A stretch of DNA of 64,000 nucleotides. It comes from Leishmania donovani (Eukaryota; Euglenozoa; Kinetoplastea; Trypanosomatida; Trypanosomatidae). The translations under genes and the position numbers were made by a program. The notes under the pieces were generated by a model, which was given only the letters and a program-made list of their open reading frames with translations, searched no databases and was not told the DNA's origin. Location of the stretch: NCBI RefSeq assembly GCF_000227135.1, contig NC_018262.1, forward strand, positions 878,223 to 942,222, read 5' to 3'. Below are positions 42,331-53,046 of the stretch, piece after piece. Each line of letters begins with the position of its first letter. Position 1 is the stretch's first letter.

Positions 42331-44172
42331 GCGAGCACGTACATGTGTTTCTCGCGGCCCCGAGGGGAGGGGGGAGTGTTGGCACACAGCAAATGCGGGA
42401 TGCTAACACCTCACGCGTCTGTCGCACTCGCATAGATGACGCGCCGCCGCTGCTGAATGACCTCCTTCCAGACAAGCTGTGTATGCTCTTCTCATCTTTT
42501 TCATGGCGGGCGAGGAGGGGGCGAAGACGGAAAACAAAAATATTAAAGAGGCTGTGCGCCCACGCGCAACAGAAATCACCACTTGGAGAAGAGGGTGCGG
42601 ATGGAATAATTGTGGCGGTGCACTTGGCTTGCCGTTGCTCTCTGTTTGGCGGATCGCCTCTCTCCTTTTCCAATACCTTTACATCATCCTTCTGCTCTGC
42701 GGCAGAATCGTGACGCCCCCGCGCGCGCTCTCGATGCATCAGTTGCATTAGTGTGGCATCGCGTCTCTCGTATACGAGTGACTGCCACCCAACACTGTTT
42801 GTACAGACTTGTGTTCAATTTCTCCTTCGCCGTCTTCCTGCGACTCCACATACATTCATCACTTTCTCCTTCCACCCCTCTTCTTTGTGTGTGTGCGCCG
42901 CTGCTGCAGAAGTCATTCCCGTGCCAGTCCGCCAAGCAGCGTCCTTCGGCTTTTGAGTGCTCTTCGTTCTTTCCATATTCTAGTCCCCTCCTTTCCCTCT
43001 TTCATCCTCTGCTACTACTTTGCTTCTTATCTAGTCGAGTGTGATCGGCTCCTCGCCCCGTCGTCGTCCTTGGCGTCTCTGAGTTTGTTTTCTCTACGGC
43101 AAGGCGCGGAGAAGGGATTCCACTGCATACTCGGCTACCCACAACGGCGCAGATACGCGCATCCCACGAAACGCCCACCACCCCTGTCATATACATTTAC
43201 ACCGGTGGCTGTGCCTTGTGCTTTTCTAGATCACCATCGCCGCCTACAGCTGCGCACACAATCTCGCCCTCTCTTCCATTCTGGGAAGTTGCGCACACGT
43301 GCGTGCGCTTCGCGGTGGCCCCCCTCTTTCTTTTCCATCTCCCCTTCTCTTGCACCCGAGAGGTCTGGTGCGAGCCTTCAGTTGCCCATTGTAGCGCGTG
43401 TCTGCTTCCCCTCGCTGTTTGCGTAACTCCGGCGCTGCGCACCGACGTCGCCTCACTCGCGCCCTTTGCTGTTCTCGCCTCCATTCCCCGTTTTCGTGGT
43501 TCTCTTGTTGAGGGTTGTCTCGCCCTGTCTCCAGTGTCCGTGTCTATTTCATCTTACCACGCACACACATACACACGCTTTCTTTTCCTTCTCTGCGTTC
43601 CTGTCGCGTGGCTCTCTCTACGCGAGTCGCTATTTACGTTTGTGATGATGTCGGCCTGTCCGCAGTGTCCATCCCAGGCTTTCTACTTCGCCACTCACTA
43701 ACCCCCCCCCCCACACACACACACACACTCACACACACTCCACTGAGGTTCTACGCTCATAGAAGCTCAATCGGAAGATCAGGCTTGCACCTCGTGTTTC
43801 ATGCACCTGGCGCGGCACTCAAACACACACACGCCCACACAACCTGAAGCAACGCGGAGCAGCAGCAGCATCGTCAACCGCGCTCCTTCCACAGTGGCCA
43901 CCCTCCCCGCCATTTTCTTTCCTTTCGCTCTTCGTGCTCCGCACTGTAACTGTTTTCGTTTGTGCTCTCCTTTCATTCTTCTATAGCGCGGCATCTCTCT
44001 TTTGTCCCCCGTCCCACTTCACCTTCCCACGCCCCTTGCAGCCCCGCTGATCGGCGGCGCTAGATGCGTGCTTGTTTCACTGGCCGTGGGCGAATCCGTA
44101 AGGAAGTCGAGAAGGACAGGTCGCTGCGTGGGGGGGGGGGCGAGAGAGAGGTGGCGGCGAAGCGTGAGCACA
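42331..44172 (+). other. Intergenic spacer (gene-free)
   Basis: Long T/C-rich stretches (about 42830-43050, 43255-43350, 43905-43985), a C run with a CA microsatellite at about 43702-43740, and a run of G at about 44130-44139 shortly before the next start. AG dinucleotides at 43984-43985 and 44040-44041 are possible acceptors for the ATG2-like gene. No gene seen. Confidence 0.55.
43702..43740. repeat. C run followed by (CA)n microsatellite
   Basis: Eleven C followed by interrupted CA repeats in the 5' flank of the ATG2-like gene. Confidence 0.85.
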
Positions 44173-47100
44173 ATGAACTTTGTGAACACCTACCTGCTTC
44201 TTCCACTGCAGCGCAAGATTTTCAAAAACTTTGGCCACTATGACTACCAGACGAGCACGTTCCACCTCAACGAGGAGCGGGTGAATGAGGTTTTCTTCGA
44301 CCCTGCGTATAATCCGTTTGTCGACGTGCTGCGCGAGACGTCGCACGCGTCGGCGGTCGCCTCGTCCAAGGCGGCAGCGGCGGCGGCACAGCAGCAGCAG
44401 CACCAGCGTGCCTTCTCCTCTTCTAGTGTGCGAAGACGGAACACCACGAGCGATGCTGATGCTGGTCTTTCAGCGTCTCCTTCGCCGCCGAGTCAATCCT
44501 GTAGTGGGTCGGTGAACAGTGAAGCCGCAGCGGCAAAGGCGGCGGAAGAGGCGGAGGGGAACAATGAATTCACTGCCGGCGTACCGCACGGCCCCCTGGT
44601 GCGACTGCTCAGAGGCAAGATTCGCTCCGCCGGGCTTGTGTCGTTCCTACGCCAAGTCACGACGCAGAAATCGCTGTCGGTGGAGTCAATGGATTTGGTC
44701 TTTGACGTAGCCACCGCGGCGATCTCGGACTCTACTGGCGACTCTCACACAGACGCTCCCTCTCTGGTGACCCGGCCCGCGGGTGTGCCGCAAGATGCGG
44801 AGGACGATACTGCACGTCTGCGAGACGGTGCTTCTCTCCCAGACCCAGGAGTGGCAGGGCTGTCTGTTGCGGAAGAAGGCGACGAGGTGAAACCTACGCA
44901 GCCGCCCTTGTACTCGTCGAGGCGGCTTCGGCGCGACGAGATGGCGAAGCTGGCACGTTCGTACTCCATTGAGGACCACTCATGGCTACACAGCGAGGCG
45001 GAGAATCAACGCAACTCACCCGACGCGACAGGGGCGGACTTTGGTGACTTGGACGCGGACGCTGGGTCGCTAACCGCTGATGGCGCTGCGAGGCCGGCAA
45101 GCCCCAAAGAAGGCCCCACGACACAGTTTCACACCGTGGGGGACCTGATGACATACCTTAAGCAGCAGCTGCAGGGCGTGGCGGTCGGCGTAGAGGAGGT
45201 GCGCCTCACCTTCTGCATCCCACCCGTTGGGGCCGCCGGGTCACTCCTGCGCAGCACAGAGTCCGCGAGCCGCCGCAGCGGCCGATCGCATGCGGGCGCA
45301 CGGGCAAGTGCTGCGGCGGCACCGCTGCGCGTGCGCAGTGGCACACGTGTGTTGCATCTGTCGTGTCGTCGAGGGCTACGCTTCACGGTGGACGAGTCCA
45401 CTGGGGCATCGGTGGAAGACATGCAGTGCACGGCGAGCATACAGGATTGGCAGTGCTACGTTCACGTCATGGCCAGCGATGGCCCGCTGCCGTCGGAGTT
45501 CTCCCTAGACGACTTGGTTTTCACGACGTCTACGGCGCTCACCGCGGGCAGTGCAGAGCAGCCGCCGGGGGCAACAGCGAGGGATGACAGCGAGCCCGCT
45601 GCTGGGGCACCCTTCACGGTGCGCGTCGCTCGTCGAGGTGCCGGCGCAGCTGCCAACGCCATGTGTACTTCGCCTTCCACTTCGCTGGTATCTGCAGACG
45701 TGCCGCCGCCGCCGAAGGTTCTTGTAGACGTGGACGCCGCAGAAGGCTGGAGCATCGTCCTTTCTGCAGTGCAGATAGCGCACTTAGTGGGCATGATGAG
45801 GCACGTGATGGGCGGTACGACGGATTCTGATGAGGGCGTGATTTCCGCATGCAGTCTCTCTTCCTTCTCTTCGGCGGAGGAACCTGCCAGCACAGCGGGA
45901 GAGCTGGAAAAGCCGGTAGCGGCGGTCCCATTAGATTCTGACGAGGCCGTCACTGCTGCCACCCTGACCGCCGCACAGCTGCGCGCCGCCGCCAAGTACG
46001 TGAGCGTGCATTGTGGTGGGTGTTCTATCAGCTTGCTGACGAGGTCCGTGGTCGACGCCAACGCTGTGGCGTGTGCGTGGCGCTGCGCGCTTTCCTCGCA
46101 GCAGCTTGCCCTTCTCGACCCGCGGGCGACGGACCCTTTGCAGCAGCCGACTGCTGCTTTAACCCTGCCCGTGTACGAAGCCCTCACCACGCCGCACTTC
46201 ACGTATGTCATGCGCGATGTGGACATACTCTTTCCAAACATCGATGCCGAGGCGCCCTTGTCATCGTCCACGTCGTCGCCGACTGCCAGGGGTGTTTTCC
46301 AGCAGTCGGCGAGGAAGCGGAAGATTTACCGACGCATCTTCGACAACAAACTGGCCGACCCCGCCGTGACGGCGCAGCTTGCGCGGGCACGCGCTGCTGC
46401 GGGGAGCTTCAACAGCGGCGGCGGCGTGAGTTTTTTCCTTGGCGTCGGGTCGATCTCTTTCTTGGAGTACCGCCACGCCACCGCAGCGGCCGGGCAACGC
46501 AATGCAGCGTCGTCTTATTCGTTTATAGCTGCTGAAGTACGTGGCCTGCCGCTCTCGTCGCCGTTGCTGGCGCACTCACTGCGACCTGCGAAGCTGATGC
46601 ACGCAGAGCGCAGCCCATACGCTTTGGTCATCTTCCACCGTTCCACACCGCCACTGCCGGATCAACCGCCTGCCGCGGGAGTACTGGCCCCGCCTTCGTC
46701 ACCTTGCCTGCGCATCTACCAGGAGACTGTTGTCGTTGGTGTGGCCAAGATCTCCGTCCAACTTGACGCAGAACTGTTTGAGGTTCTCGCGATGTACGGC
46801 ACCACTGTCGAGGAGCTGATCCGCCGCGTGGGCTGTCTGCAGCAGGGGGGCAGAGGGGAGCCAAATCGCACGGCAGAGGCTCTGACCGGCGCCACAGGCT
46901 TGTCAGCTCGCAGGCTCTCTTCGCCGCCGTCACCAACGCTGCTTCCATCGCGCGTGATCCGCACCCGCAGCTCCGTCAAGGTGCTCCTGGAGAGTGTCGA
47001 TGCGTCGATTCGATTCCCTGTTCACCCGAACGGCACCACAACCTCACCTGAGACCCCACCTGATCCCGCTGATGGCGTGTCTGCATCTACCGCATCCCCC

Positions 47101-50100
47101 GCCTCAGCTGCAGCCGAACCACAGTCGTTGCTGCTCGCACGCCTTCTGCAGCGCTTACGAGAGTCGAGTTTCGACACCCATCGTCATAACCGTGCACTCC
47201 TCCGCCGCCGAGCGCGGCAGGCGAGGGGCGACGGAGACCGCGTGGCGGCATCGCCCACAACGGCATCGACAAAGCTGGCGGAGGAGGCGGCGGTTGCCTC
47301 AGCGATCGTCGTACAGGAGCAGCTTGGGTTTCCCGAGGACGTGGACACGCGGGCGCGCTTCCTGCCGGAGTTGCTGAGCTTTTCGCTGCGCGATTTGCAG
47401 GTGGTGCACACGCCGTCCGCGACCACAGTTGCTCACAGCGCCGATGTGGCCACACCCGCTGCTGTGGTTTACACACCCGCGAGTACGTCGGCCAAATGGC
47501 GTGAGGCGGTTGTGTACCTGCAAGATATCCTCGAGCAGACCAAGTCGGAGCTGTTTCGAGTGGACTACAGCCACGAGATGAACATCAACGTGACGCACAC
47601 CTGTCTTCCTGGTCTTGCTGGAGGCTCGTGGAGAGCTTTGGAACGCGTTCTGGCGCTGCAGATACGGCTCGGTGAAATCACGACGACCGCACTAACGCAG
47701 GACGACTATCTGCTCGCAACTCACTACGTGAATGAGCTGCTATTGACGCTATCGCGGTGCCGCCAGCGCCTGCACGCCGGAAGGGTAGCCACAGCAGCGA
47801 GAGAGCCGGGCAGCAGCGCACCACCGCGTGGCCAGGCACCTGTTGTCAGTGTGGCTTCTGGGCGTTCAGACGGCCTCCCTGTCCCCGACGAAGCGGGCGC
47901 GGCATCGGTGGATGCCTCGGATGAAAGTCGGTGCTTGAACACATCTGGCGGTACCGTTCGGCCTAACGAGTCCCGCGAAGAGCCGGTCGAACATCCTGCC
48001 GGCTCCGCCGCAGAAGCCTTCGCCATGGCAGATGCAGTGACCACGAGCCGCGGCTGTGCCGGAGCGAGGGTGAGCGGGTGCGCCGCGGGCGACGACATTC
48101 AGGATGATACTTCCAGGCTCAAATCTCGAGGCAGCAGCGATGGCGGCGACAGCGCAGATCCGCTGTCGAACGCTGTGCCAGAGCTGTGGCGCCTCTTGGA
48201 CACGACGTGCACATCACTTGACGTGCGTGTCAGTCGCATTCGTCTGGGGCTCTTCGCGCCTCGTCTCTCGCCGATGGGCCAGGTGGTCGGGGAGCCGCTT
48301 TACCGGTGTCTGCCGAGGTCGCAGCGGCGCTGCCTCGTCGACTTGAACTGTCTCTACCACCTTTACATCATGGAGCTCGTTGACGTGTCGGTGCGTGGGC
48401 TGAGCGGCGACGGCGCCCTCGCCAAGGCTGGGCAGGCAAACTACGCACGTGTTCGATTGGGCGGTTTCTCTTTGTGGGAGCGGCAGCCGGCTCCGGCGCC
48501 GCCACACACGTCCAGCGATGGTCGCGACGCTGGCGGAGGGGCAGGGGCGGCGGCAGCGTCGCCGCTTTACAAGAGCTACGCATCCAATTCCGTAGGCTCT
48601 GGCGGTGCGCCAACCGTGTCGCACGGTCTGGGGGGAGGCACGTGCAAAGACTTGGCTTACTATATGCCGAATTCTCAGGCAGCTCACCCTGGCCACCGAC
48701 GTGCCGGCACTCTGGTGCAGCTTGTGCAGAGCTACACAGAGGTGCGAGGCAACGAAGAGGAGGGGGATGACAGGTGCCACGGAGATGCGAGTGACACGAC
48801 CGAAGGCGATGACGACAGCGGCGGTCAGTGGGTTAGCCACAGCTCACGCGTGCTGTCCGACGTTTGGGGCGCCTACGTTCGAGAGCTCCAATCGATCGCC
48901 ACAACGGCTGGACGAGCCGCGCACGCACCGCTGCCCACCGTTCGTGAGAGCGGTGTGTGCGAGGTGCGTCTCCTCGAAATGGCGAGGGTGCCGCCCATCG
49001 CAACCGCGGCGCACTCCTGCCACACTACGCCGTTCGTGCCCACTGCTTTTTCCGCTGCACTGGTTCCGCCCAACAGGCGGCATTTGTGGCTGCAGCTAAC
49101 TGGCTTGGGTCTTCATCACGCTGTGGCATACAACGGCGATCATCTGGCGGCGGTACTGAAGCAATACTTCAGCGGTGGCAACGGGACTGTTGCCCCGGCG
49201 GCGTCTGCTGTACGAAATGGCGGCGAGGCGAGGGGCGTGGCTGAGGGGCTTTCCACGCTTGCTTTCCTGGAGGAAACGCTCTGGACGACCAAAGTGCACG
49301 TGAGCGTTGCCAACCTCATGGCCACGTATCGCCCTCGCGGCGCCGGCCGCTCGCTGGCGGTATTGCTGCTCCCGCGTGCTTCGGTGCTGATAAAGCTGCC
49401 CGTGGTAGTTCCGGCGTTGCCGCCGTCAGCGGAAGCGCATGGGACCGCCATACCACCTGAAGAGCTACGACGCGGCAGCGCTGCAGTGAGATCGCCGGCG
49501 ACGTCGGTGCCATCACCTGCCTCCGAAGACGTCTCCGCTCCACTGACGATGCGCGCGCAGGCATGGCTGCACACGTCACTACCGCTTTACGTGTGCAACG
49601 ACTGTGACGTGGAGGCACTTGTTCGCGAGGTGCTCAACCCCGCCGAGAGTGACGACTGGGGTGTTGACCTGGAGAGCGCCGGCTTTGTGCGTCTTTGCGA
49701 GGTGATTTCTACGGCCGCCTGCTCCTCCTCGTCCTCGTTCGCCGCGGATATGCAGCAGAGCACTGATGACGCCGGTTCACCCAGCATGGGCAAATCGGCT
49801 TCGTGCTCGCGAACGCCAAACCTGATCCTCACGGTGCGCTCGAAGAGCTTAAGCGCATCGGCGTCAGGAGCCCACGGCGGCGGTGACACAAGAGAGGAGG
49901 GGGGCTCCATCGACTACGCCTACTTGGCGCCGGCTGTGTCGATGCATCTGCAACATATCGAGCTCTCCGCGTTCATGGCGAAGGATTCGTTCGAGGTGTT
50001 CCGCGAGCTTGTGGAGGCGTGGGGATCAGGGACTGATCTGCAGGCGACGGATGCACCGGCAGCGCTCGTCATGCGCAGCGGGCCCGGCTTTGAGTGGGTG

Positions 50101-53046
50101 GCGGAGGAGGTGGCGCGCAGCTGCGCTCCCATGACGTTTCGTGTGAACCCTTACCTCGTCACCAGAGACAGGGCAGCGGAGGAGGATGCAAGCAGTGGGG
50201 GGTTTCGACCTTCTCCAGTCGGTGCGCCGATGATGCGCACCATTGCGAGTGTCGACGACTACACGTCGCACTACCCATTTCTGCCGTCGACCACGTCGTT
50301 GCAGGCGTCTAGCGACTTTGAATCGCCCTGGACGGTGCCGGAAAAGTCACAGCTAGGCCCCTCTACTGGCGTTGGAGGCTATAACGCCTCTTACTCGGCT
50401 TTTCGGAGCAGCGCGAGCGCGTATGGGTACAGTCATTGGCTTGATGCCCTACACGCTTCATACGGACGAGACCCACAGCTCTACGACACGTACCAGAAAC
50501 GCGCTGCCGAACTCCTCGATGGTGCGCCGTGGGTGCCGCAGCACCAACGAGTACACTCTACCTCCTCGAACGCAAGCGGCGTGGAGCAAGAGAGAACGCG
50601 ACGCGGACGAAGCATGTCCCCGCTGCCTGCGTCGTCCGCTGATGCCGTGCCGCAGTCTCGGCGCTATGATGAAGTCTCGGACACCATTTCCGTATCAAGT
50701 GACGACGATGACGAGCTGACGGCCGAGGAAGGCGCGGCGGCAGTGGTGCCGACGCGCGGCGTACGCGGCGCGCAGGGAGGAGCACCATTTCAGTTACCTC
50801 GGCCGCCACTACCGAGGGTGGCTGCTGCTGGTGCTGCGATCTCCTCTCTGTCCTCGTCCTTTTCCGATCTGGAGGATACGGTAGCGTCTGAAGCACAGCT
50901 GCGATGGTGCGTTCTACCATCCGAGGATCCGACTGCATCGTCGCTGCTGCCCTCTGGCGATACCCGTCATTGCGGAGACCGTGCCGACTCCGATGCCGTC
51001 GCCGGCGACCCAGGCGCAGCCGCAGAGCGGCGCATTGACCTATTCGCCGCGTGCGACCGGCAGCCGCACTTCCTCAGCTGCTGGTCGCGCGAGCGTGTCG
51101 AGGCGGCACGGCAGAGGCGTGCCGTGCGTCTCAACCGACTCGACTGCACCGATGACGCCCTCCTTCACGACACCCCGGAGAAGTACCTCTACCCGCCGGT
51201 CGAACTTGAGTTCTTCTTGAGCGACTGCTCCCTCAACCTCAGCTTGTATGAGGGAACAGACTTGATGTCGGCAGCGGTCCGAAAGCAGCGGCGAGGCTAT
51301 CTGCAGATCGTCTCGCGAGGCGCGAGCGTGGCGCAGGCGGCACCGTACATCTTCGGCGGCGACAGACGGTCAGAGGCGGCGCTGCGCGCAAGGTGCAGCA
51401 ACAGCGCCAGCGCTGACACAGCTGTGCCGTCCGTCACGGCGTACACGCCGGCGCTAGCGCATGATTCATCGCACTCCCCAGACGGACGGACGAAGCCCTC
51501 GCTTTCGCGTTGCAGCTACGCGACAACCATAGGCACCGGCGCTACGTGGTCCTTTCACACCATCAGCGGGGAGTCCTCGACATCACGGCTCGAGCGTTTG
51601 CACGATCGTGGCTGCCGCAGTGGCTTTGGCGACCGTGATGCAAGCAAGCGGCTTGTTCTCAGTTGCCGCGGCATCACGGTCCAGATGGACACCTTTCCTC
51701 AAGGCTCGGAGGAAGACTTGTGGTTCCACGTCGTGGTGGGGGAGGCAACGGTGTTCGACTGCATCAACACCAGCGATGTTCATCGCCTGCTGACCGCCAC
51801 GCCGAAGCCGCCGGCGTCGCTCGCCGCGCAGCCGAGGAGAGGCAGCGGTGCTGCACGCTGCCATGTTGACATGCCTGGCGTCCAGGCTGACAGCGGCTGC
51901 AGTCGCGGTGGAGCAAACGATGCGCGACAGCTAGAGTTGACTGGGCTGCTGACCTCGTCAAAGAGCGTGCTTGCGGCGGCGAGCGGAGGTATGAGGGAGG
52001 CGTCTCGTGCGTCCTTCACCGTCTCCCATTTTCAGCAGGGCGGCAGTGAGCTTTCGCTGGCGGTTCGGCTGCAACCGACGTCGCTGACGTGGAGCGGCGC
52101 CTCCGTCGACTTTGCGCAGTCTTTCTTCTCCACTGCGTCGGCATCGCCGCCCTCGTCGCCAGCCAACAGCAAAGGCGCAGCAGCGATTGCTGCGTCCTCG
52201 CCGTCTGTGCCGGCGGCTGAGGCAGGCACCATTTCCGGCACCGAAGCACCGCCTCTCTTCTACCGCCGTGTGGTAATCCTTCCCACAACGCTGACCGCCG
52301 CCGGCTCCTTCCAGAGCGACAAGGGGGTTCTGGCTGCTCTTGCAGAGGGAAACTCGTTTGATGCCTTACGCAGTATACCGGTGCTCTCGTGGATTTCGCT
52401 GCAGGAGATTCCGCTCCCAATCCCGTTCATGCGCGTCGAGGACTGCAGCAGCGCCGCGACGCTTCTGCAGCGCATCGTGGAAGACTCGAACTGTGTGTCG
52501 ATCCGCTTTTTGCTGACGGCGTGCTGCTGTGGGCTGCAACCACTCTCCGCTGTGACACGTGTGGGCGAGGCGGCAAAGGGCCTTTTGCTGCTGCCGCTCT
52601 CGAACTACCGCGGCGCTGCGCTGCACCACGCGATCCGCACGGCGTCTTCTGTGTTCATGCAGGAGCTGCTCACGCAAGCGTCGGACATGGCAGCGTTGCT
52701 GGCGAGCGGGTCCTACCATGCAAGTCGCTCGCTCCTCGAGGTACTTGTGGAACCGCAACATCGCGGGCTCACCATAGAAGAGCCGTCGCGTGCTTCCCAA
52801 CCCGCCGGCGTCGCGGACGGCTGGCGGCAAGGCCAAGAGCAGCTGCGTGTTGGACTGCAGGAGGCACTCACCATGGCAAGCTACTGCACCGGCCCAGACG
52901 GGAGCCTTCTGCGCGTCCCCGCAGCGGCGCTGCGCCTGCTCATGGGTGTGTCCGGCGCGGCGACGACAACCCTCTGGGGTGTTCGGAATAGTCAGGGCAG
53001 TGCGATGCGTGAGCGAGATGGCCACATCTACAAGAAGAAGTCTTGA
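44173..53046 (+). CDS. ATG2: Divergent ATG2-like bridge lipid-transfer protein
   Basis: A 2957-residue protein, the largest in the window. ATG2 proteins form a hydrophobic rod that moves phospholipids from the ER to the growing autophagosome. The match is clearest at the C-terminus and in the right order: LYEGTD (2358-2363) equals the LYGGxD segment of the conserved central domain; DLWFHVVVGEATVFDCINTSDVHRLL (near 2517) parallels the ATG2 strand DxxIRDRLxxSxxxKFL; then LAVRLQPTSLTWSGASVDFAQSFF, FYRRVVI (2697), GLLLLPLSNYR (2803-2813, ATG2 LxxLPIEQYR) and a final LLMGVSGAATTTLWGVRNS like ATG2's closing GGMRNQ helix. The N-terminus has a chorein-like start (MNFVNTYLLLPLQRKIFKNFG). Between are very long Ser/Ala/Thr-rich inserts, explaining the length over usual ATG2 (about 1600-2300). 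The frame is open upstream only from a TTG; 44173 is the first ATG. Confidence 0.8.
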   Translation: MNFVNTYLLLPLQRKIFKNFGHYDYQTSTFHLNEERVNEVFFDPAYNPFVDVLRETSHASAVASSKAAAAAAQQQQHQRAFSSSSVRRRNTTSDADAGLSASPSPPSQSCSGSVNSEAAAAKAAEEAEGNNEFTAGVPHGPLVRLLRGKIRSAGLVSFLRQVTTQKSLSVESMDLVFDVATAAISDSTGDSHTDAPSLVTRPAGVPQDAEDDTARLRDGASLPDPGVAGLSVAEEGDEVKPTQPPLYSSRRLRRDEMAKLARSYSIEDHSWLHSEAENQRNSPDATGADFGDLDADAGSLTADGAARPASPKEGPTTQFHTVGDLMTYLKQQLQGVAVGVEEVRLTFCIPPVGAAGSLLRSTESASRRSGRSHAGARASAAAAPLRVRSGTRVLHLSCRRGLRFTVDESTGASVEDMQCTASIQDWQCYVHVMASDGPLPSEFSLDDLVFTTSTALTAGSAEQPPGATARDDSEPAAGAPFTVRVARRGAGAAANAMCTSPSTSLVSADVPPPPKVLVDVDAAEGWSIVLSAVQIAHLVGMMRHVMGGTTDSDEGVISACSLSSFSSAEEPASTAGELEKPVAAVPLDSDEAVTAATLTAAQLRAAAKYVSVHCGGCSISLLTRSVVDANAVACAWRCALSSQQLALLDPRATDPLQQPTAALTLPVYEALTTPHFTYVMRDVDILFPNIDAEAPLSSSTSSPTARGVFQQSARKRKIYRRIFDNKLADPAVTAQLARARAAAGSFNSGGGVSFFLGVGSISFLEYRHATAAAGQRNAASSYSFIAAEVRGLPLSSPLLAHSLRPAKLMHAERSPYALVIFHRSTPPLPDQPPAAGVLAPPSSPCLRIYQETVVVGVAKISVQLDAELFEVLAMYGTTVEELIRRVGCLQQGGRGEPNRTAEALTGATGLSARRLSSPPSPTLLPSRVIRTRSSVKVLLESVDASIRFPVHPNGTTTSPETPPDPADGVSASTASPASAAAEPQSLLLARLLQRLRESSFDTHRHNRALLRRRARQARGDGDRVAASPTTASTKLAEEAAVASAIVVQEQLGFPEDVDTRARFLPELLSFSLRDLQVVHTPSATTVAHSADVATPAAVVYTPASTSAKWREAVVYLQDILEQTKSELFRVDYSHEMNINVTHTCLPGLAGGSWRALERVLALQIRLGEITTTALTQDDYLLATHYVNELLLTLSRCRQRLHAGRVATAAREPGSSAPPRGQAPVVSVASGRSDGLPVPDEAGAASVDASDESRCLNTSGGTVRPNESREEPVEHPAGSAAEAFAMADAVTTSRGCAGARVSGCAAGDDIQDDTSRLKSRGSSDGGDSADPLSNAVPELWRLLDTTCTSLDVRVSRIRLGLFAPRLSPMGQVVGEPLYRCLPRSQRRCLVDLNCLYHLYIMELVDVSVRGLSGDGALAKAGQANYARVRLGGFSLWERQPAPAPPHTSSDGRDAGGGAGAAAASPLYKSYASNSVGSGGAPTVSHGLGGGTCKDLAYYMPNSQAAHPGHRRAGTLVQLVQSYTEVRGNEEEGDDRCHGDASDTTEGDDDSGGQWVSHSSRVLSDVWGAYVRELQSIATTAGRAAHAPLPTVRESGVCEVRLLEMARVPPIATAAHSCHTTPFVPTAFSAALVPPNRRHLWLQLTGLGLHHAVAYNGDHLAAVLKQYFSGGNGTVAPAASAVRNGGEARGVAEGLSTLAFLEETLWTTKVHVSVANLMATYRPRGAGRSLAVLLLPRASVLIKLPVVVPALPPSAEAHGTAIPPEELRRGSAAVRSPATSVPSPASEDVSAPLTMRAQAWLHTSLPLYVCNDCDVEALVREVLNPAESDDWGVDLESAGFVRLCEVISTAACSSSSSFAADMQQSTDDAGSPSMGKSASCSRTPNLILTVRSKSLSASASGAHGGGDTREEGGSIDYAYLAPAVSMHLQHIELSAFMAKDSFEVFRELVEAWGSGTDLQATDAPAALVMRSGPGFEWVAEEVARSCAPMTFRVNPYLVTRDRAAEEDASSGGFRPSPVGAPMMRTIASVDDYTSHYPFLPSTTSLQASSDFESPWTVPEKSQLGPSTGVGGYNASYSAFRSSASAYGYSHWLDALHASYGRDPQLYDTYQKRAAELLDGAPWVPQHQRVHSTSSNASGVEQERTRRGRSMSPLPASSADAVPQSRRYDEVSDTISVSSDDDDELTAEEGAAAVVPTRGVRGAQGGAPFQLPRPPLPRVAAAGAAISSLSSSFSDLEDTVASEAQLRWCVLPSEDPTASSLLPSGDTRHCGDRADSDAVAGDPGAAAERRIDLFAACDRQPHFLSCWSRERVEAARQRRAVRLNRLDCTDDALLHDTPEKYLYPPVELEFFLSDCSLNLSLYEGTDLMSAAVRKQRRGYLQIVSRGASVAQAAPYIFGGDRRSEAALRARCSNSASADTAVPSVTAYTPALAHDSSHSPDGRTKPSLSRCSYATTIGTGATWSFHTISGESSTSRLERLHDRGCRSGFGDRDASKRLVLSCRGITVQMDTFPQGSEEDLWFHVVVGEATVFDCINTSDVHRLLTATPKPPASLAAQPRRGSGAARCHVDMPGVQADSGCSRGGANDARQLELTGLLTSSKSVLAAASGGMREASRASFTVSHFQQGGSELSLAVRLQPTSLTWSGASVDFAQSFFSTASASPPSSPANSKGAAAIAASSPSVPAAEAGTISGTEAPPLFYRRVVILPTTLTAAGSFQSDKGVLAALAEGNSFDALRSIPVLSWISLQEIPLPIPFMRVEDCSSAATLLQRIVEDSNCVSIRFLLTACCCGLQPLSAVTRVGEAAKGLLLLPLSNYRGAALHHAIRTASSVFMQELLTQASDMAALLASGSYHASRSLLEVLVEPQHRGLTIEEPSRASQPAGVADGWRQGQEQLRVGLQEALTMASYCTGPDGSLLRVPAAALRLLMGVSGAATTTLWGVRNSQGSAMRERDGHIYKKKS

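Noticed and set aside
44002..44172. Upstream extension of the ATG2-like frame
   Set aside because: It starts with TTG, contains a run of G and Arg-rich sequence, and has no ATG in frame; the chorein-like start at 44173 fits the family.
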